A DNA stretch of 64,000 nt, taken from the NCBI GenBank assembly GCA_002450155.1, contig DJYO01000009.1:1-64000 (forward strand), read 5' to 3'. Position numbers and translations under genes: made by a program. Below are positions 8,142-17,061 of the stretch, piece after piece. Every line of letters starts with the position of its first letter. The first letter of the stretch is position 1. The notes beneath the pieces were generated by a model that worked only from the letters and a program-made list of their open reading frames with translations, ran no database searches and was not told the origin of the DNA. The stretch is from Mageeibacillus sp. UBA6976. Lineage in GTDB: Bacteria; Bacillota; Clostridia; Saccharofermentanales; Saccharofermentanaceae.

Positions 8142-9209
8142 TCAACCTTCCATCATCTTTATAAACTCATCAAAGAGAAAATCCGTATCCTGAGGCCCTC
8201 CACAGGCTTCCGGATGGAACTGAACCGAGAAAGCAGGCTCTGCTATGTATCTCAGTCCCTCGTTTGTCTTATCGTTACCGTTTACGAAGAGTTCTTTTGC
8301 CACATTCTTATCAAGGCTTTCTGCCACAACGGCATATCCGTGGTTCTGGGATGTGATATATACCCTGCCGGTCTCCAGGTTCTTGACCGGATGGTTGGCA
8401 CCCCTGTGTCCGTACTTAAGCTTTGTAGTGGCAAATCCATGAGCAAGAGCCAGTATCTGATGTCCGAGGCAGATGCCCATAGTAGGGATCTTATCCTGCA
8501 TGAGCTCCTTTATGGTCTCTATGGACTCAGTATTATCAGTAGGATCTCCCGGGCCGTTAGACAGGAACAATCCGTCAGGAGCGATCTCCCTTACCTTATT
8601 AGCTTTAGTTGAGGCAGGCAGTAAATAGACCTCACAATTCCTCTTGAGCAGGGATCTTATTATATTCCTCTTGATGCCGTAATCGAACATGCAGACTCTG
8701 TATTTCTTATCACCCTGAGGCTCTAATACTTCGATCTCTTTAACACTTACCTCATCTACCGGATCCTTGATCCTGTAGGCCTTGATTTCTTCCAGGCTTA
8801 TCTCATCAGGAGAATCTGTGATCGCGCCGTTCATGGTCCCGTGCTCTCTTAAGACCTTGGTAAGGGCTCTGGTATCAATGCCCTTGATACCCGGGATGTT
8901 ATTGTCCTTCAGGTACTTATCCAGATCTTCTTCGCATCTGAAGTTTGAAGGAAAGCTGCAGATCTCACGGACAATGTAGCCTGATACTACAGGGATGTCC
9001 CGTTCCCTGTCAGGCGTGATAACTCCGTAGTTACCTATGAGTGGGAAGGTCTGCACCACAGCCTGTCCCTTGTAGCTGGCATCAGTCAGGGTCTCAAGAT
9101 AGGCTGTCATCGATGTGGTAAAAACGATCTCTGCAACCGTGCTTCCCGGAGCGCCCATAGCCTCGCCCTCATAAACATTGCCGTTCTCTAAGACCAGATA
9201 CTTCTTCAT
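8142..9209 (-). CDS. carA: Carbamoyl-phosphate synthase small subunit
   Basis: Glutaminase subunit that feeds ammonia to CarB. The N-terminal CarA domain begins KKYLVLENGNVYEGEA and includes TTSMTAYLETLTD; the C-terminal class-I amidotransferase domain has FLSNGPGDP, the nucleophile cysteine in GICLGHQ and the HPEA histidine near the end. The start is placed at ATG 9209, eight bases from GGAGG; an ATG at 9215 is only two bases from it. 355 residues is normal. A strong hairpin-T7 terminator ends 18 bases upstream of the start, so expression is probably attenuated. Co-transcribed with carB-dapF. Confidence 0.96.
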   Translation of the reverse strand: MKKYLVLENGNVYEGEAMGAPGSTVAEIVFTTSMTAYLETLTDASYKGQAVVQTFPLIGNYGVITPDRERDIPVVSGYIVREICSFPSNFRCEEDLDKYLKDNNIPGIKGIDTRALTKVLREHGTMNGAITDSPDEISLEEIKAYRIKDPVDEVSVKEIEVLEPQGDKKYRVCMFDYGIKRNIIRSLLKRNCEVYLLPASTKANKVREIAPDGLFLSNGPGDPTDNTESIETIKELMQDKIPTMGICLGHQILALAHGFATTKLKYGHRGANHPVKNLETGRVYITSQNHGYAVVAESLDKNVAKELFVNGNDKTNEGLRYIAEPAFSVQFHPEACGGPQDTDFLFDEFIKMMEG

Positions 9210-9226
9210 GTCCATTCCCTCCGTTC

Positions 9227-9262
9227 AAAAAAAGAGGCTTTTTTCTAAAAAGAAAAAAGCCT
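9227..9262 (-). terminator. Attenuator-type intrinsic terminator before carA
   Basis: On the minus strand AGGCTTTTTTC and GAAAAAAGCCT form a perfect 11-bp stem with a 6-base loop, followed by C and seven T residues. It ends four bases before the carA ribosome binding site, so transcripts reaching it must read through to express carAB. This is the arrangement of a leader attenuator rather than an end-of-operon terminator. Confidence 0.85.
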
Positions 9263-9404
9263 GTGATAACTATATTAAGCACCTTGCTAAGTGCTGCGGG
9301 GTCGGCATTACTGAGCTCAAAACGCAAGCATCTGACTTAAGCTTATGTCTCATGGTAAGCACCTTCCCCTTTGCATTTGTAAAAGGGTATCACAAACGCC
9401 CCGC
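9263..9404 (-). promoter_or_regulatory. Structured leader RNA upstream of carA, class unknown
   Basis: Between ilvN and the carA attenuator the RNA can close with GCGGGG (9399-9404) against CCCCGC (9296-9301). Inside, CGTTTGT (9392-9398) pairs with ACAAATG (9374-9380), and the loop CCCTTT (9382-9387) can pair with AAAGGG (9367-9372), an H-type pseudoknot. The decamer AAGGTGCTTA occurs twice (about 9356-9365 and 9277-9286). It does not fit the PyrR, TPP, FMN, SAM, lysine or purine motifs that I can recall. I see no good promoter inside, so the RNA may come from ilvBN readthrough. A metabolite- or peptide-controlled attenuator is inferred. Confidence 0.45.
9270..9353 (-). CDS. Possible 27-residue leader peptide before carA
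   Basis: ATG at 9353 follows GGGGAAGG at eight-base spacing and opens a 27-codon frame ending at TAG 9270-9272, seven bases before the attenuator stem. Its codons are not dominated by one amino acid, so a classical biosynthetic leader peptide is not obvious. It overlaps the proposed RNA structure, and one of the two readings may be wrong. Confidence 0.22.
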   Translation of the reverse strand: MRHKLKSDACVLSSVMPTPQHLARCLI

Positions 9405-9405
9405 G

Positions 9406-9436
9406 AAAAAAAGAAGAAAATTATTACAAAATTTTC
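9406..9436 (-). terminator. Weak intrinsic terminator after ilvN
   Basis: GAAAATT and AATTTTC form a 7-bp AT-rich stem directly after the ilvN stop, with a T-run of seven three bases further on. The stem is weak, so readthrough into the carA leader is plausible. Confidence 0.5.
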
Positions 9437-9437
9437 A

Positions 9438-9953
9438 TCATGCCTGGTCTGTATGTTCAGACCAAATGTTGGCAGAACCTCTGTCCAAAGCGACGATCCC
9501 GGTCCTGCACATCTCGATGATGCCAAATTTCTTGATATTGTCTATAAATGCATCTATCTTCTGAGAGTCTCCGGTAACTTCTATCGATATGGCATCTTCT
9601 GAGAAATCGATTATCTTGGAACGGAAAATGTTGCAGGTCTCGATTATACCCGGCCTTATCTCATCGTTGTTGCCAACCTTGATGAGCAGCAGCTCACGCT
9701 TGATACAGTCTTCATTAGACAGGACAACTACTTTCTTAACGTTGTAAAGTTTGCCAAGCTGGGATACCACTTGGTCTTTGTCAGCATCCTCTGCCGTAAG
9801 TGAGATGGTTATTCTGGAATACAGAGGAGATTCTGTCTCACCTACCGTAAGCGTGTCAATGTTAAAGCCTCGCCTGGTAAACATCGCAGTTACTCTGGAC
9901 AGGACACCTGATTCGTTATCTACATATATTGCAATAATGAACTTACTGATCAT
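9438..9953 (-). CDS. ilvN: Acetolactate synthase small (regulatory) subunit
   Basis: Regulatory subunit of acetohydroxyacid synthase, the first common enzyme of valine, leucine and isoleucine synthesis. 171 residues: N-terminal ACT domain (IYVDNESGVLSRVTAMFTRR) that binds valine, followed by the conserved C-terminal ALS small-subunit domain. GGAGG lies nine bases upstream of the start at 9953. Its start overlaps the end of ilvB by 11 bases, so the two subunits are coupled. Confidence 0.95.
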   Translation of the reverse strand: MISKFIIAIYVDNESGVLSRVTAMFTRRGFNIDTLTVGETESPLYSRITISLTAEDADKDQVVSQLGKLYNVKKVVVLSNEDCIKRELLLIKVGNNDEIRPGIIETCNIFRSKIIDFSEDAISIEVTGDSQKIDAFIDNIKKFGIIEMCRTGIVALDRGSANIWSEHTDQA

Positions 9954-11622
9954 TCTCTTCAGCCTCCTTCCAGGTTACGAGATTATCGAATGTTCCTCCG
10001 GGGCGGAGCATGGGAAGTACCATTGCATCCTCGTCTACTGCCAGATCAATAACGCATGGACCATCTGTTTTTTGGGCATTAAGGAAGGCACTCTTAAACT
10101 CATCTATGTTATCTGCCTTATAGCCTTTGGCACCGAAGGCTTCGGCCAGGGCTTTAAAGTCAGTCTTGCGGTTTATCTCAGTGCCTGAGTAATGCTTGTC
10201 GTAGAACAAGGTCTGCCATTGGCGTACCATGCCCAGAACCCTGTTGTTAAAGATAACGATTATAAGCGGAACATTATAAGTTACCGCTGTGGCAAGCTCG
10301 TTAAGATCCATGCCGAAACTTCCGTCACCGGTGATAAGAACGGAGGGCTTTTTACTTCCGATGCTTGCTCCTATTGCAGCGCCCATACCAAAGCCCATGG
10401 TTCCAAGTCCGCCTGAACTTATCCAGGTACGCTTTTGCCTGAACTTAAAAAACTGCGCTGACCACATCTGGTGCTGACCGACATCTGTAACAAGCCTGGT
10501 GTCAGCTTCTGAATTGTCTGCGATAAACTCCAGAACAGCTCTAGGCAAAAAGTCCTTATCGTCGTAGGCATCTGTCTCACGCTCCAGAAGTGAAGCGATC
10601 CTCTCATCCCACTCGGGAAGCTTTTTCTCCTCTATAGCTTCAGTGAGCCTTACGATGAAATCTTTGATATCACACTGAACTCCAAGGTCAACATTTACGT
10701 TCTTGCCTATCTCGGTCCTGTCACAATCGATATGTATCTTTCTCGGATTAAGTGCAAACCTGTCAGTATTGCCCGTCGCCCTGTCAGAAAATCTTACACC
10801 TACCGCGATAAGAAGGTCGCTCTTTGCAAGAGCAACTGATGCGGCAAAATGTCCGTGCATTCCCTGCATTCCGAGGAACCTCGGATAGTCTGTCGGAATA
10901 AGGGATAAACCCATCATGGAACAGCCGAGATAGGCTCCTGACTTATCTGACAGAGCCATAAGCTCAGTTCCGATGTCTGCCCTTAATGCGCCACCGCCGA
11001 AGTAGATATAGGGGCGCTTTGCTTCGCATATCATGTCAGCAGCCTTTTTTATATCTTCATCACTTGCCTTGATGATCTCTTCCAGAGCATAAGGTTCTTT
11101 AGCCTCGTACTCATATTCTGCCTGCTGGATATCCTGAGGGATATCGATGAGTACCGGACCCGGTCTTCCTGACTGGGCGATCTGAAATGCCTTCCTTATG
11201 GTTTCTTCAAGCTTATCTATCCTGTCAACGAAGAAATTATGCTTGGTAATAGGGATAGTAATACCTGTGATATCTATCTCCTGGAATGCATCTCTTCCGA
11301 TGAGACTGCTCTTTACGTTACCCGTGATCGCTATCATCGGAATGGAATCCATGAATGCTGTCGCGATACCTGTTACAAGGTTTGTAGCACCGGGGCCTGA
11401 TGTTGCAAGTGCAACGCCTACCCTGCCGGTAGCTCTCGCATAACCGTCAGCTGCACTGGCAGCTCCCTGTTCATCTGCAGTAAGTATATGTTCGATCCCG
11501 TCACCGTCGTTCATGAGAGCATCATAGATATCAATGACAGTCGCGCCGGGATATCCGAATATGCAGCTGACACCCTGCTCTTTCAATGTCTTAATAAGAA
11601 TCTGTGCACCTTTAAGCTTCAT
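9943..11622 (-). CDS. ilvB: Acetolactate synthase large (catalytic) subunit
   Basis: Catalytic subunit of the ThDP-dependent acetohydroxyacid synthase. The catalytic glutamate region reads LTADEQGAASAADGYARATG, and the ThDP/Mg motif GDGSFGMDLNELATAV lies in the C-terminal third. Start chosen at ATG 11622, seven bases from GGAGG, giving 559 residues and an N-terminus (MKLKGAQILIKTLKEQGV) that fits the family; an upstream in-frame start would lie inside the T-box RNA. Preceded by a T-box leader with terminator, so expression responds to uncharged tRNA. Followed by ilvN, then carA/carB-dapF. Confidence 0.96.
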   Translation of the reverse strand: MKLKGAQILIKTLKEQGVSCIFGYPGATVIDIYDALMNDGDGIEHILTADEQGAASAADGYARATGRVGVALATSGPGATNLVTGIATAFMDSIPMIAITGNVKSSLIGRDAFQEIDITGITIPITKHNFFVDRIDKLEETIRKAFQIAQSGRPGPVLIDIPQDIQQAEYEYEAKEPYALEEIIKASDEDIKKAADMICEAKRPYIYFGGGALRADIGTELMALSDKSGAYLGCSMMGLSLIPTDYPRFLGMQGMHGHFAASVALAKSDLLIAVGVRFSDRATGNTDRFALNPRKIHIDCDRTEIGKNVNVDLGVQCDIKDFIVRLTEAIEEKKLPEWDERIASLLERETDAYDDKDFLPRAVLEFIADNSEADTRLVTDVGQHQMWSAQFFKFRQKRTWISSGGLGTMGFGMGAAIGASIGSKKPSVLITGDGSFGMDLNELATAVTYNVPLIIVIFNNRVLGMVRQWQTLFYDKHYSGTEINRKTDFKALAEAFGAKGYKADNIDEFKSAFLNAQKTDGPCVIDLAVDEDAMVLPMLRPGGTFDNLVTWKEAEENDQ

Positions 11623-11642
11623 GCGCAAACCTCCTGTCACAT

Positions 11643-11919
11643 TCCGGAGCAAAAAAAATCTCTCTTGCTCCAAATAAGCAAAAGAGACGAAATACAAATT
11701 CCGCGGTACCACTCTTATTGACCCTAAGGCCCTCTCATGTGCCATCCTGAGATGTCACCCTGCTGTAACGGGCAAACCCGGCCGTTCCTAATAACTCAAA
11801 GCTTTCAGTACGGCAGCTCCGGGAGGACTCATCATTACGCATACCTGTGACCGGATCTCACCGCCCCGGACTCTCTGGATCAGGTTAAAGGCGTATCTTT
11901 ATTCCCTTCAACGCTTGTA
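11643..11919 (-). ncRNA. T-box leader RNA controlling ilvBN
   Basis: The minus strand carries the T-box signature AAGAGTGGTACCGCGG (centred 11701-11715), whose TGGT bulge pairs with a tRNA ACCA end. A competing terminator follows: TCTCTTTTGCT and AGCAAGAGAGA (11660-11688) plus eight T (11651-11658). Stem I starts near 11910 and has the AGAGAG and GGTGAGA distal elements and a TGATGA K-turn-like strand. In my fold the seven-base specifier loop reads CAGGTAT (about 11841-11847), making GTA (valine) the best codon candidate, with low certainty. The ilvBN context fits a branched-chain amino acid tRNA. Confidence 0.9.
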
Positions 11920-11925
11920 ACAATC

Positions 11926-11955
11926 ATTAAAGCACGGACAAAACCCTGTTGTCAA
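11926..11955 (-). promoter_or_regulatory. Promoter of the T-box/ilvBN operon
   Basis: TTGACA (11950-11955) and TTTAAT (11926-11931) with an 18-base spacer. Transcription would start near 11919, just before the T-box stem I. The rest of the gap up to 12123 shows no gene or clear terminator for the nucleoside transporter operon. Confidence 0.7.
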
Positions 11956-12123
11956 GTTATGTAACAGCGGGCAGTCCGCCTGGATTTCTCCCTGATTGAT
12001 TATTTTATGAGTAAACCCGTTCAAAGACTCGACAAATACTACAACTATCACCCAAATTGAGTAAAAACTGTAGTGCTTTGCCAAATACACTGAGCGATTT
12101 GATCAACGGATACCATTTCGGCC

Positions 12124-13116
12124 TTATCTGTCTTCTCTGTAGTAATTCCTTCCTATGGAAGCAGGCTCGCCCGAGCCGTTCTTTTTGCTCATGGAAGTTA
12201 TAATAAGTACCAGGAGCGTGATAATAAACGGAAGAGCTGAGAAGAACTGGGCAGGCACTTTATTGAGCCAGCCGAGAGTATGAGGGAAGTTATATGCGAT
12301 GGTTGCATTATAAACTCTGAGAGTATTAAAGAAGCCGAAGATCAGGGTGCCCAGCAGAGCTCTTGCAGGATTCCAGTTGGCATAGATTACAAGCGCTATG
12401 GCAATCCATCCGTAACCGTTGATCCAGCAGTTGGAACCTTCAAATGTACCGCCCATATTAAGACCCATATAAAGACCGCCGAGCCCCATTATTCCGGAAC
12501 CGATGATGATGTGGATATACTTCATTAAGGTAACATTTATACCAGCTGAATCTGCTGCTCCCGGATTCTCTCCGATGGAACGGAGCTTAAGACCCGGCAT
12601 TGTCTTTGCAAAATAGACCCACATGATGACAGCTATCGCTATTCCTATATAGACAAGGATATTGTGGGAGAATAAACCTTTGCCCAGCACAGGTATCTTG
12701 GACAGGAGCGGGATCTCGAGATCTCTGAACTGATCTGCAAGAGTCGTGTCACCCATCTTGGGCCAGCCGTTTTTGGAATTGGAAAGACCATTGCCGATAA
12801 AATAATAGAAAGCAACGCCAAAGGTCGTGATAGTAAGACCGGTAACATTCTGATTAGCCTGCAGCGTAACTGTCAGGAACGAGAATACCAGACCACAGAA
12901 TCCGGCAGTAAGGAAAGCAACTAGTATCCCTATAAACAGGCTGTCTGTCCTGCAGGCAGCAATGTAGCCACATACGGCGCCTATTGCCATGGTGCCTTCA
13001 ACGCCCAGGTTGAGGCTTCCGCTCTTCTCCACCATTATCTCACCTGCAGTACCATAGAGGAGTGCAATATTATAGACAACGATGTTAAACAGGAACATCG
13101 TAATGACATTAAGCAT
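12124..13116 (-). CDS. Nucleoside ABC transporter permease (NupQ-like)
   Basis: An integral membrane protein of 330 residues with about nine hydrophobic segments, of the BPD_transp_2 type found with BMP-family receptors (the second permease of NupNOPQ-type guanosine importers). The EKSGSLNLGVEGTMAIGA segment near the N-terminus and SAGINV...IIGSGIMGLGG coupling region are typical. Its start overlaps the upstream permease by eight bases with an AGGAGG site. Last gene of the xpt-BMP-ATPase-permease-permease operon. Confidence 0.88.
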   Translation of the reverse strand: MLNVITMFLFNIVVYNIALLYGTAGEIMVEKSGSLNLGVEGTMAIGAVCGYIAACRTDSLFIGILVAFLTAGFCGLVFSFLTVTLQANQNVTGLTITTFGVAFYYFIGNGLSNSKNGWPKMGDTTLADQFRDLEIPLLSKIPVLGKGLFSHNILVYIGIAIAVIMWVYFAKTMPGLKLRSIGENPGAADSAGINVTLMKYIHIIIGSGIMGLGGLYMGLNMGGTFEGSNCWINGYGWIAIALVIYANWNPARALLGTLIFGFFNTLRVYNATIAYNFPHTLGWLNKVPAQFFSALPFIITLLVLIITSMSKKNGSGEPASIGRNYYREDR

Positions 13117-14212
13117 TAGTCTTGCCCTCCTTTCTTACGATCTTGAAGGTCGCAACAAAGTCTGCAGCCAGTACAGAGAACAGGATAATGCCCTGCAGAA
13201 GATCAGCAAAATTACTGTCTATCGCAGGATACTGCGTAGCCGCAGCCTGGCATCCGTACTGGAGGACCGATATAAGTAGTGACGTAACAAGGATCGCAGG
13301 TACCGAGAGCTTGGCAAGCCAGGCGACTATTACGCCGGTCCAGCCTACATTGTTGGTGATGTTCTCAGAGATAGTACCTGCAGTTGCAGTAGCAAGTCCT
13401 GATGCAAGACCTATAAGAGCTGCTGATATGAACATTGTCCTTAAGACGATCCAGCCCACCTTCATACCTGCATATTTGGCAGTTGCAGATGAGTCGCCTA
13501 TAACGGAGATCTCGTAGCCCTGCTTGGTGTACTTAAGATAGATGTAAACTATGATGGTGATAACTACTGCAACTATAACAGAATGCAGCAGAGTAAAACC
13601 TCCTATCTTGATACCGCCCATCCTGCAATTCTCCTCGAACTGTCCGAAGATAGGTCTGTCGGATTCAGGATTCAGGAAGAAATTCCAGGGCGCCTTTGTA
13701 CTGCCCAGATACCTTACCAGATACAAGACGATATAGTTGATCATGAGGGTCATCAAGGTTTCATTGGTATTAAACCTGACCTTGAGTGCTGCCACTGCAA
13801 GACCTATAAGACCGGCAGAAAGCGAAGCTGCAAGACACATCAGGATTATGGTAACTATCTTAGGCATCCCGTTGCTGTTAAAGGCGACAATGGCTGCACA
13901 GACCGCACCGGTGAGGAATTCTCCCTCGCCTCCTATATTCCAGAATCGCATCTTAAATGCCATACCCAAGGCAAGTGAAGTTATCAGCAGCGGAACGAAT
14001 ATCTTAAGCAGTCCTTCTATGCACTTATAAGCATAGCGGTTGCCGATAAGACCTATCGTCAGCATTCTCTTGTAGTACTCCAGCGGATTAATACCGAGAC
14101 CTATCAGGAGCAGAGCACCGATAAACAGAGATATCAGTATGCCGACGATATAACAGATAACGATCCTCTTGAGAGAGTGGTCTGCACGCCTTACAAGATG
14201 GAAATCAGACAT
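13109..14212 (-). CDS. Nucleoside ABC transporter permease (NupP-like)
   Basis: 367 residues, multiple membrane segments, BPD_transp_2 family; the motif FKMRFWNIGGEGEFLTGAV after the second membrane helix is characteristic of the first permease in BMP-linked nucleoside importers. The start is taken as ATG 14212 because GGAGG lies six bases upstream; an ATG at 14236 has no site. It overlaps the ATPase gene by eight bases. Pairs with the downstream permease to form the translocation pore. Confidence 0.88.
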   Translation of the reverse strand: MSDFHLVRRADHSLKRIVICYIVGILISLFIGALLLIGLGINPLEYYKRMLTIGLIGNRYAYKCIEGLLKIFVPLLITSLALGMAFKMRFWNIGGEGEFLTGAVCAAIVAFNSNGMPKIVTIILMCLAASLSAGLIGLAVAALKVRFNTNETLMTLMINYIVLYLVRYLGSTKAPWNFFLNPESDRPIFGQFEENCRMGGIKIGGFTLLHSVIVAVVITIIVYIYLKYTKQGYEISVIGDSSATAKYAGMKVGWIVLRTMFISAALIGLASGLATATAGTISENITNNVGWTGVIVAWLAKLSVPAILVTSLLISVLQYGCQAAATQYPAIDSNFADLLQGIILFSVLAADFVATFKIVRKEGKTNA

Positions 14213-15788
14213 TCTTATCCTCCTTTGCATCTTCAAAGGCGGAATCCTTGGCGATACCGTCAGTCTTGCCTTCTTTGTTAACTATATTGAGAGCTCCGGT
14301 CATCATGAGACCGATATCTTCTTTTGTGGTATTGCTGCTATTGACTACGCCCTGCAGCCTGCCGTGACATATGACCATTATCTTATCGCACAGTGCCAGC
14401 ATAACGTCCAGGTCCTCTCCTACGAAAAGGATACCTACGCCCTTCTGCTTCTGTTCATTAAGGATATCGTAGATCATGTAGGATGAATTGATATCAAGAC
14501 CTCTTACCGGATATGCGGTAATGAGGACATTGGGGCCTGCCTTGATCTCACGGCCCAATAGAACCTTCTGGACATTGCCGCCGGAGAGCCTTCTTACCGG
14601 AGTCTCGGTAGAAGGAGTTGATATCTCCAGTTTCTCTATGATCTTGGAAGCTTCCTTCCTTGCAGTATTCCTGTCCACCAGGAAGCCCTTTGCCTCATTG
14701 TAATTCTTAAGCATCATGTTGTCCGTAATGGACAGTGAGGGCGCAAGACCCATACCTAGTCTGTCCTCCGGGATAAAGCTCATGGAGATGCCGTGGTCTA
14801 ATATCTTCTTGGGGCTCATGCCGACAATACTCTCACCATTATGTATCATCTGCCCCTTCTCTATGGGCCTGAGTCCGGCCAGAGCCTCGCAGAGTTCCTT
14901 CTGCCCTGAACCTGCAATACCTGCAACGCCGAGAAGCTCGCCGCCTCTTATGTAGAAGTTCATGCCGTCAACTGCAACAGCACCTTCGTCGTTCTTGACC
15001 GTCAGGTCTCTTATCTCCAATAGAGGATGAGTCTTCTCAACTATGGGGCGCTTGATATTAAGATCCACCTTGCGTCCTACCATGAGCTCAGTCAGTTCCT
15101 TCTCGCTGGTCTCGCTTGTCTTAACCGTTCCCACGTATTCACCGTGCCTTAAGACAGAGACACGGTCTGATATATCCATAACCTCATTGAGCTTATGCGT
15201 GATGATTATTACCGAATGCCCCTCCTGTTTCATCTTGCGGAGCACGTCGAAAAGCCTGGTGACCTCCTGCACGGTAAGCACCGCCGTAGGCTCATCCAGG
15301 ATAATTATCTTGGCGCCGTAACAGAGGACCTTAAGGATCTCAAGAGTCTGTTTCTCTGATACCGGCATGTTATAGACATATTTATCAGGATCTATGCTAA
15401 AGCCGAATTTGGCTGCTGTTTCCAATACATAATTACGGGCAGCCTTGGATTTAAAGAGCCTTCCCGCTTCCTTCCCCATTCCTATCCTTATGTTATCCAG
15501 CGCAGTAAAGCGCTCAACCAGCTTGAAGTGCTGGTGGACCATTCCTATTCCCAGTTTGCCGGCTGATTCAGGTGACGTGATCGAAACCTCTTTGCCGTCC
15601 ATAAAAATAGAACCGCTGTCGGGCATATAGATGCCCGACAGCATGTTCATAAGTGTCGTTTTGCCTGATCCGTTCTCACCAAGGAGCGCTAATATCTCGC
15701 CCTTGTTCAAGGTCAGATCGATATTCTTGTTGGCGGCTACTGAGCCGAAGCTTTTGCATATTCCCTTAAGCTCTATAGCTGCCTGCAT
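14205..15788 (-). CDS. Nucleoside ABC transporter ATP-binding protein, duplicated (NupO-like)
   Basis: A double ABC ATPase of 527 residues. The first domain has a full Walker A (GENGSGKTTL), Walker B (IIILDEPTAVL) and H-loop (IIITHKLNEV). The second has GIAGSGQKELCEAL in place of a canonical Walker A and a signature RLSGGNVQKVLLGREI; such degenerate second sites are usual for this family (COG3845, sugar/nucleoside type). It lies four bases downstream of the BMP lipoprotein gene. It powers purine nucleoside uptake with the two downstream permeases. Confidence 0.93.
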   Translation of the reverse strand: MQAAIELKGICKSFGSVAANKNIDLTLNKGEILALLGENGSGKTTLMNMLSGIYMPDSGSIFMDGKEVSITSPESAGKLGIGMVHQHFKLVERFTALDNIRIGMGKEAGRLFKSKAARNYVLETAAKFGFSIDPDKYVYNMPVSEKQTLEILKVLCYGAKIIILDEPTAVLTVQEVTRLFDVLRKMKQEGHSVIIITHKLNEVMDISDRVSVLRHGEYVGTVKTSETSEKELTELMVGRKVDLNIKRPIVEKTHPLLEIRDLTVKNDEGAVAVDGMNFYIRGGELLGVAGIAGSGQKELCEALAGLRPIEKGQMIHNGESIVGMSPKKILDHGISMSFIPEDRLGMGLAPSLSITDNMMLKNYNEAKGFLVDRNTARKEASKIIEKLEISTPSTETPVRRLSGGNVQKVLLGREIKAGPNVLITAYPVRGLDINSSYMIYDILNEQKQKGVGILFVGEDLDVMLALCDKIMVICHGRLQGVVNSSNTTKEDIGLMMTGALNIVNKEGKTDGIAKDSAFEDAKEDKNV

Positions 15789-15792
15789 ACTA

Positions 15793-17007
15793 TTAACCCT
15801 CTGCTGTAGCGTTAACCTGATTTACGCCTGCTACATAGTAGTTCATTGAACCCTGGATAACGCCATCATCTACAGATGCGCCGCCTGCAGCAACAATAAC
15901 TGCACCTGTATTGTCCAGAAGGTCAGCATCACTCTGAGTTACCTCAACACTGCCTGCTGCACCGGAGAAGCTGAGTCTTGTACCGGAGAACACGTCCCAC
16001 TCCCCATTCTTCATGAGCTCTGTAGCAATATCGATAGCTTCCTGAGTTTCAGGCTCGCAGTTGCCGGAGAGTGCAGATACTTCAACGAGTCCGGAGTTGA
16101 TACCCTCATAGTAGTTTCCTACTGTTGTCATGAATGTTGAAGGATCGTCCATAGCAGCCTTAATAGCTGTTGCATAGTATGCGCTCCAGTTCCAGATAGG
16201 TGCGCAAAGATGTGCATCGGGAGCTTCTGCTGTCATGTCTGAGTTGTAGCCACAGCCGAATACACCCTTCTCATTTGCAACGATCTGAGGCTGAGCACTG
16301 TCGCAGTGCTGAGCGATAACGCCGCAGCCGAATGTATCAATAAGAGTCTCAGCAGCCTGTCTCTCAAGGTCCTGATCGCCCCATGTATAGATCTCATAAA
16401 CATTTACTTCTGCATCAGGGTTAACTGACTGGCATCCTAAAGCAAATGCATTGATACCGGAACATGTTTCGGCATACTCTGTGCCCCATGCGGATACATA
16501 ACCGATAGCATTGTTGCCGAGAGCAAGAGACTTGTAACCTGCTGCGATACCTGCAAGGTAACGTGCCTGGTAGATCCTGCCGAAGTAGTTGTTAAAGTTA
16601 GTGTCATTAGATTTGTATCCTGTAGCGTGTGAGAAGATGATATCAGGATACTCTGCTGCTGCCTCTTCCATAGCATCGATATAACCGAAGCTGATACCGA
16701 AGATGATGTCGCAGCCCTCTCCTGCCAACTGGTCGCAAGCTGCCTTAACCTGCTCAGCATCCTCAGGTACATTGTCTACGATGGACAGATCCTTCTCAGG
16801 ATCAAGGCCAAGGCTGGTCATTGCCTCTGTGATGCCCTTGTGATGAGCATAAGTATAGCCTGATGTGTCATTCTGGCTGTTGATGTAGATAGCGCCTACT
16901 CTGAAGTCGCTTCCTGAAGTTTCTGTGCTCTGACCGCAGCCTGCAAATGCAAATACTGACATTGCAGCAAGTGAAGCTGTAAGCACGATTGAAATCAGTT
17001 TCTTCAT
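15793..17007 (-). CDS. BMP-family nucleoside-binding lipoprotein
   Basis: 404 residues with a lipoprotein signal peptide (MKKLISIVLTASLAAM, lipobox FAGC) and a periplasmic-binding-type fold of the Bmp family (FRVGAIYINSQNDTSGYTYA at the start of the mature domain; IFSHATGYKSNDTNFNNYFG at the ligand-binding region). These proteins bind purine nucleosides at the cell surface and hand them to the ABC permeases. Ribosome binding site GGAGGA precedes ATG 17007. The xpt gene 54 bases upstream points to guanosine, inosine or xanthosine as substrates, which is inference from context. Confidence 0.93.
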   Translation of the reverse strand: MKKLISIVLTASLAAMSVFAFAGCGQSTETSGSDFRVGAIYINSQNDTSGYTYAHHKGITEAMTSLGLDPEKDLSIVDNVPEDAEQVKAACDQLAGEGCDIIFGISFGYIDAMEEAAAEYPDIIFSHATGYKSNDTNFNNYFGRIYQARYLAGIAAGYKSLALGNNAIGYVSAWGTEYAETCSGINAFALGCQSVNPDAEVNVYEIYTWGDQDLERQAAETLIDTFGCGVIAQHCDSAQPQIVANEKGVFGCGYNSDMTAEAPDAHLCAPIWNWSAYYATAIKAAMDDPSTFMTTVGNYYEGINSGLVEVSALSGNCEPETQEAIDIATELMKNGEWDVFSGTRLSFSGAAGSVEVTQSDADLLDNTGAVIVAAGGASVDDGVIQGSMNYYVAGVNQVNATAEG

Positions 17008-17029
17008 AATCTCCTCCTAAAATTTATTT

Positions 17030-17046
17030 ATATGCAAATTGCATAT
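17030..17046. repeat. 17-bp palindrome between xpt and the BMP gene
   Basis: ATATGCAA-A-TTGCATAT is a perfect 8-bp inverted repeat with a single central base, in the 54-base xpt-BMP gap. It could be an operator or an mRNA-stabilising hairpin. No T-run follows. Confidence 0.45.
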
Positions 17047-17061
17047 CCTGATTTAAAAGGC

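Noticed and set aside
9300..9370. Possible cobalamin riboswitch in the carA leader
   Set aside because: A stretch AAGTCAGATGC resembles a B12 box and GGGGAAGG resembles its partner, but the cobalamin core elements before it are missing and carA is not a cobalamin gene.
9178..9564. Plus-strand frames across the carA leader and ilvN
   Set aside because: They overlap an attenuator and a clear gene on the other strand, and their translations look like noise.
11908..12090. 60-codon minus-strand frame upstream of the T-box
   Set aside because: It spans the ilvBN promoter and has no ribosome binding site or recognisable content.
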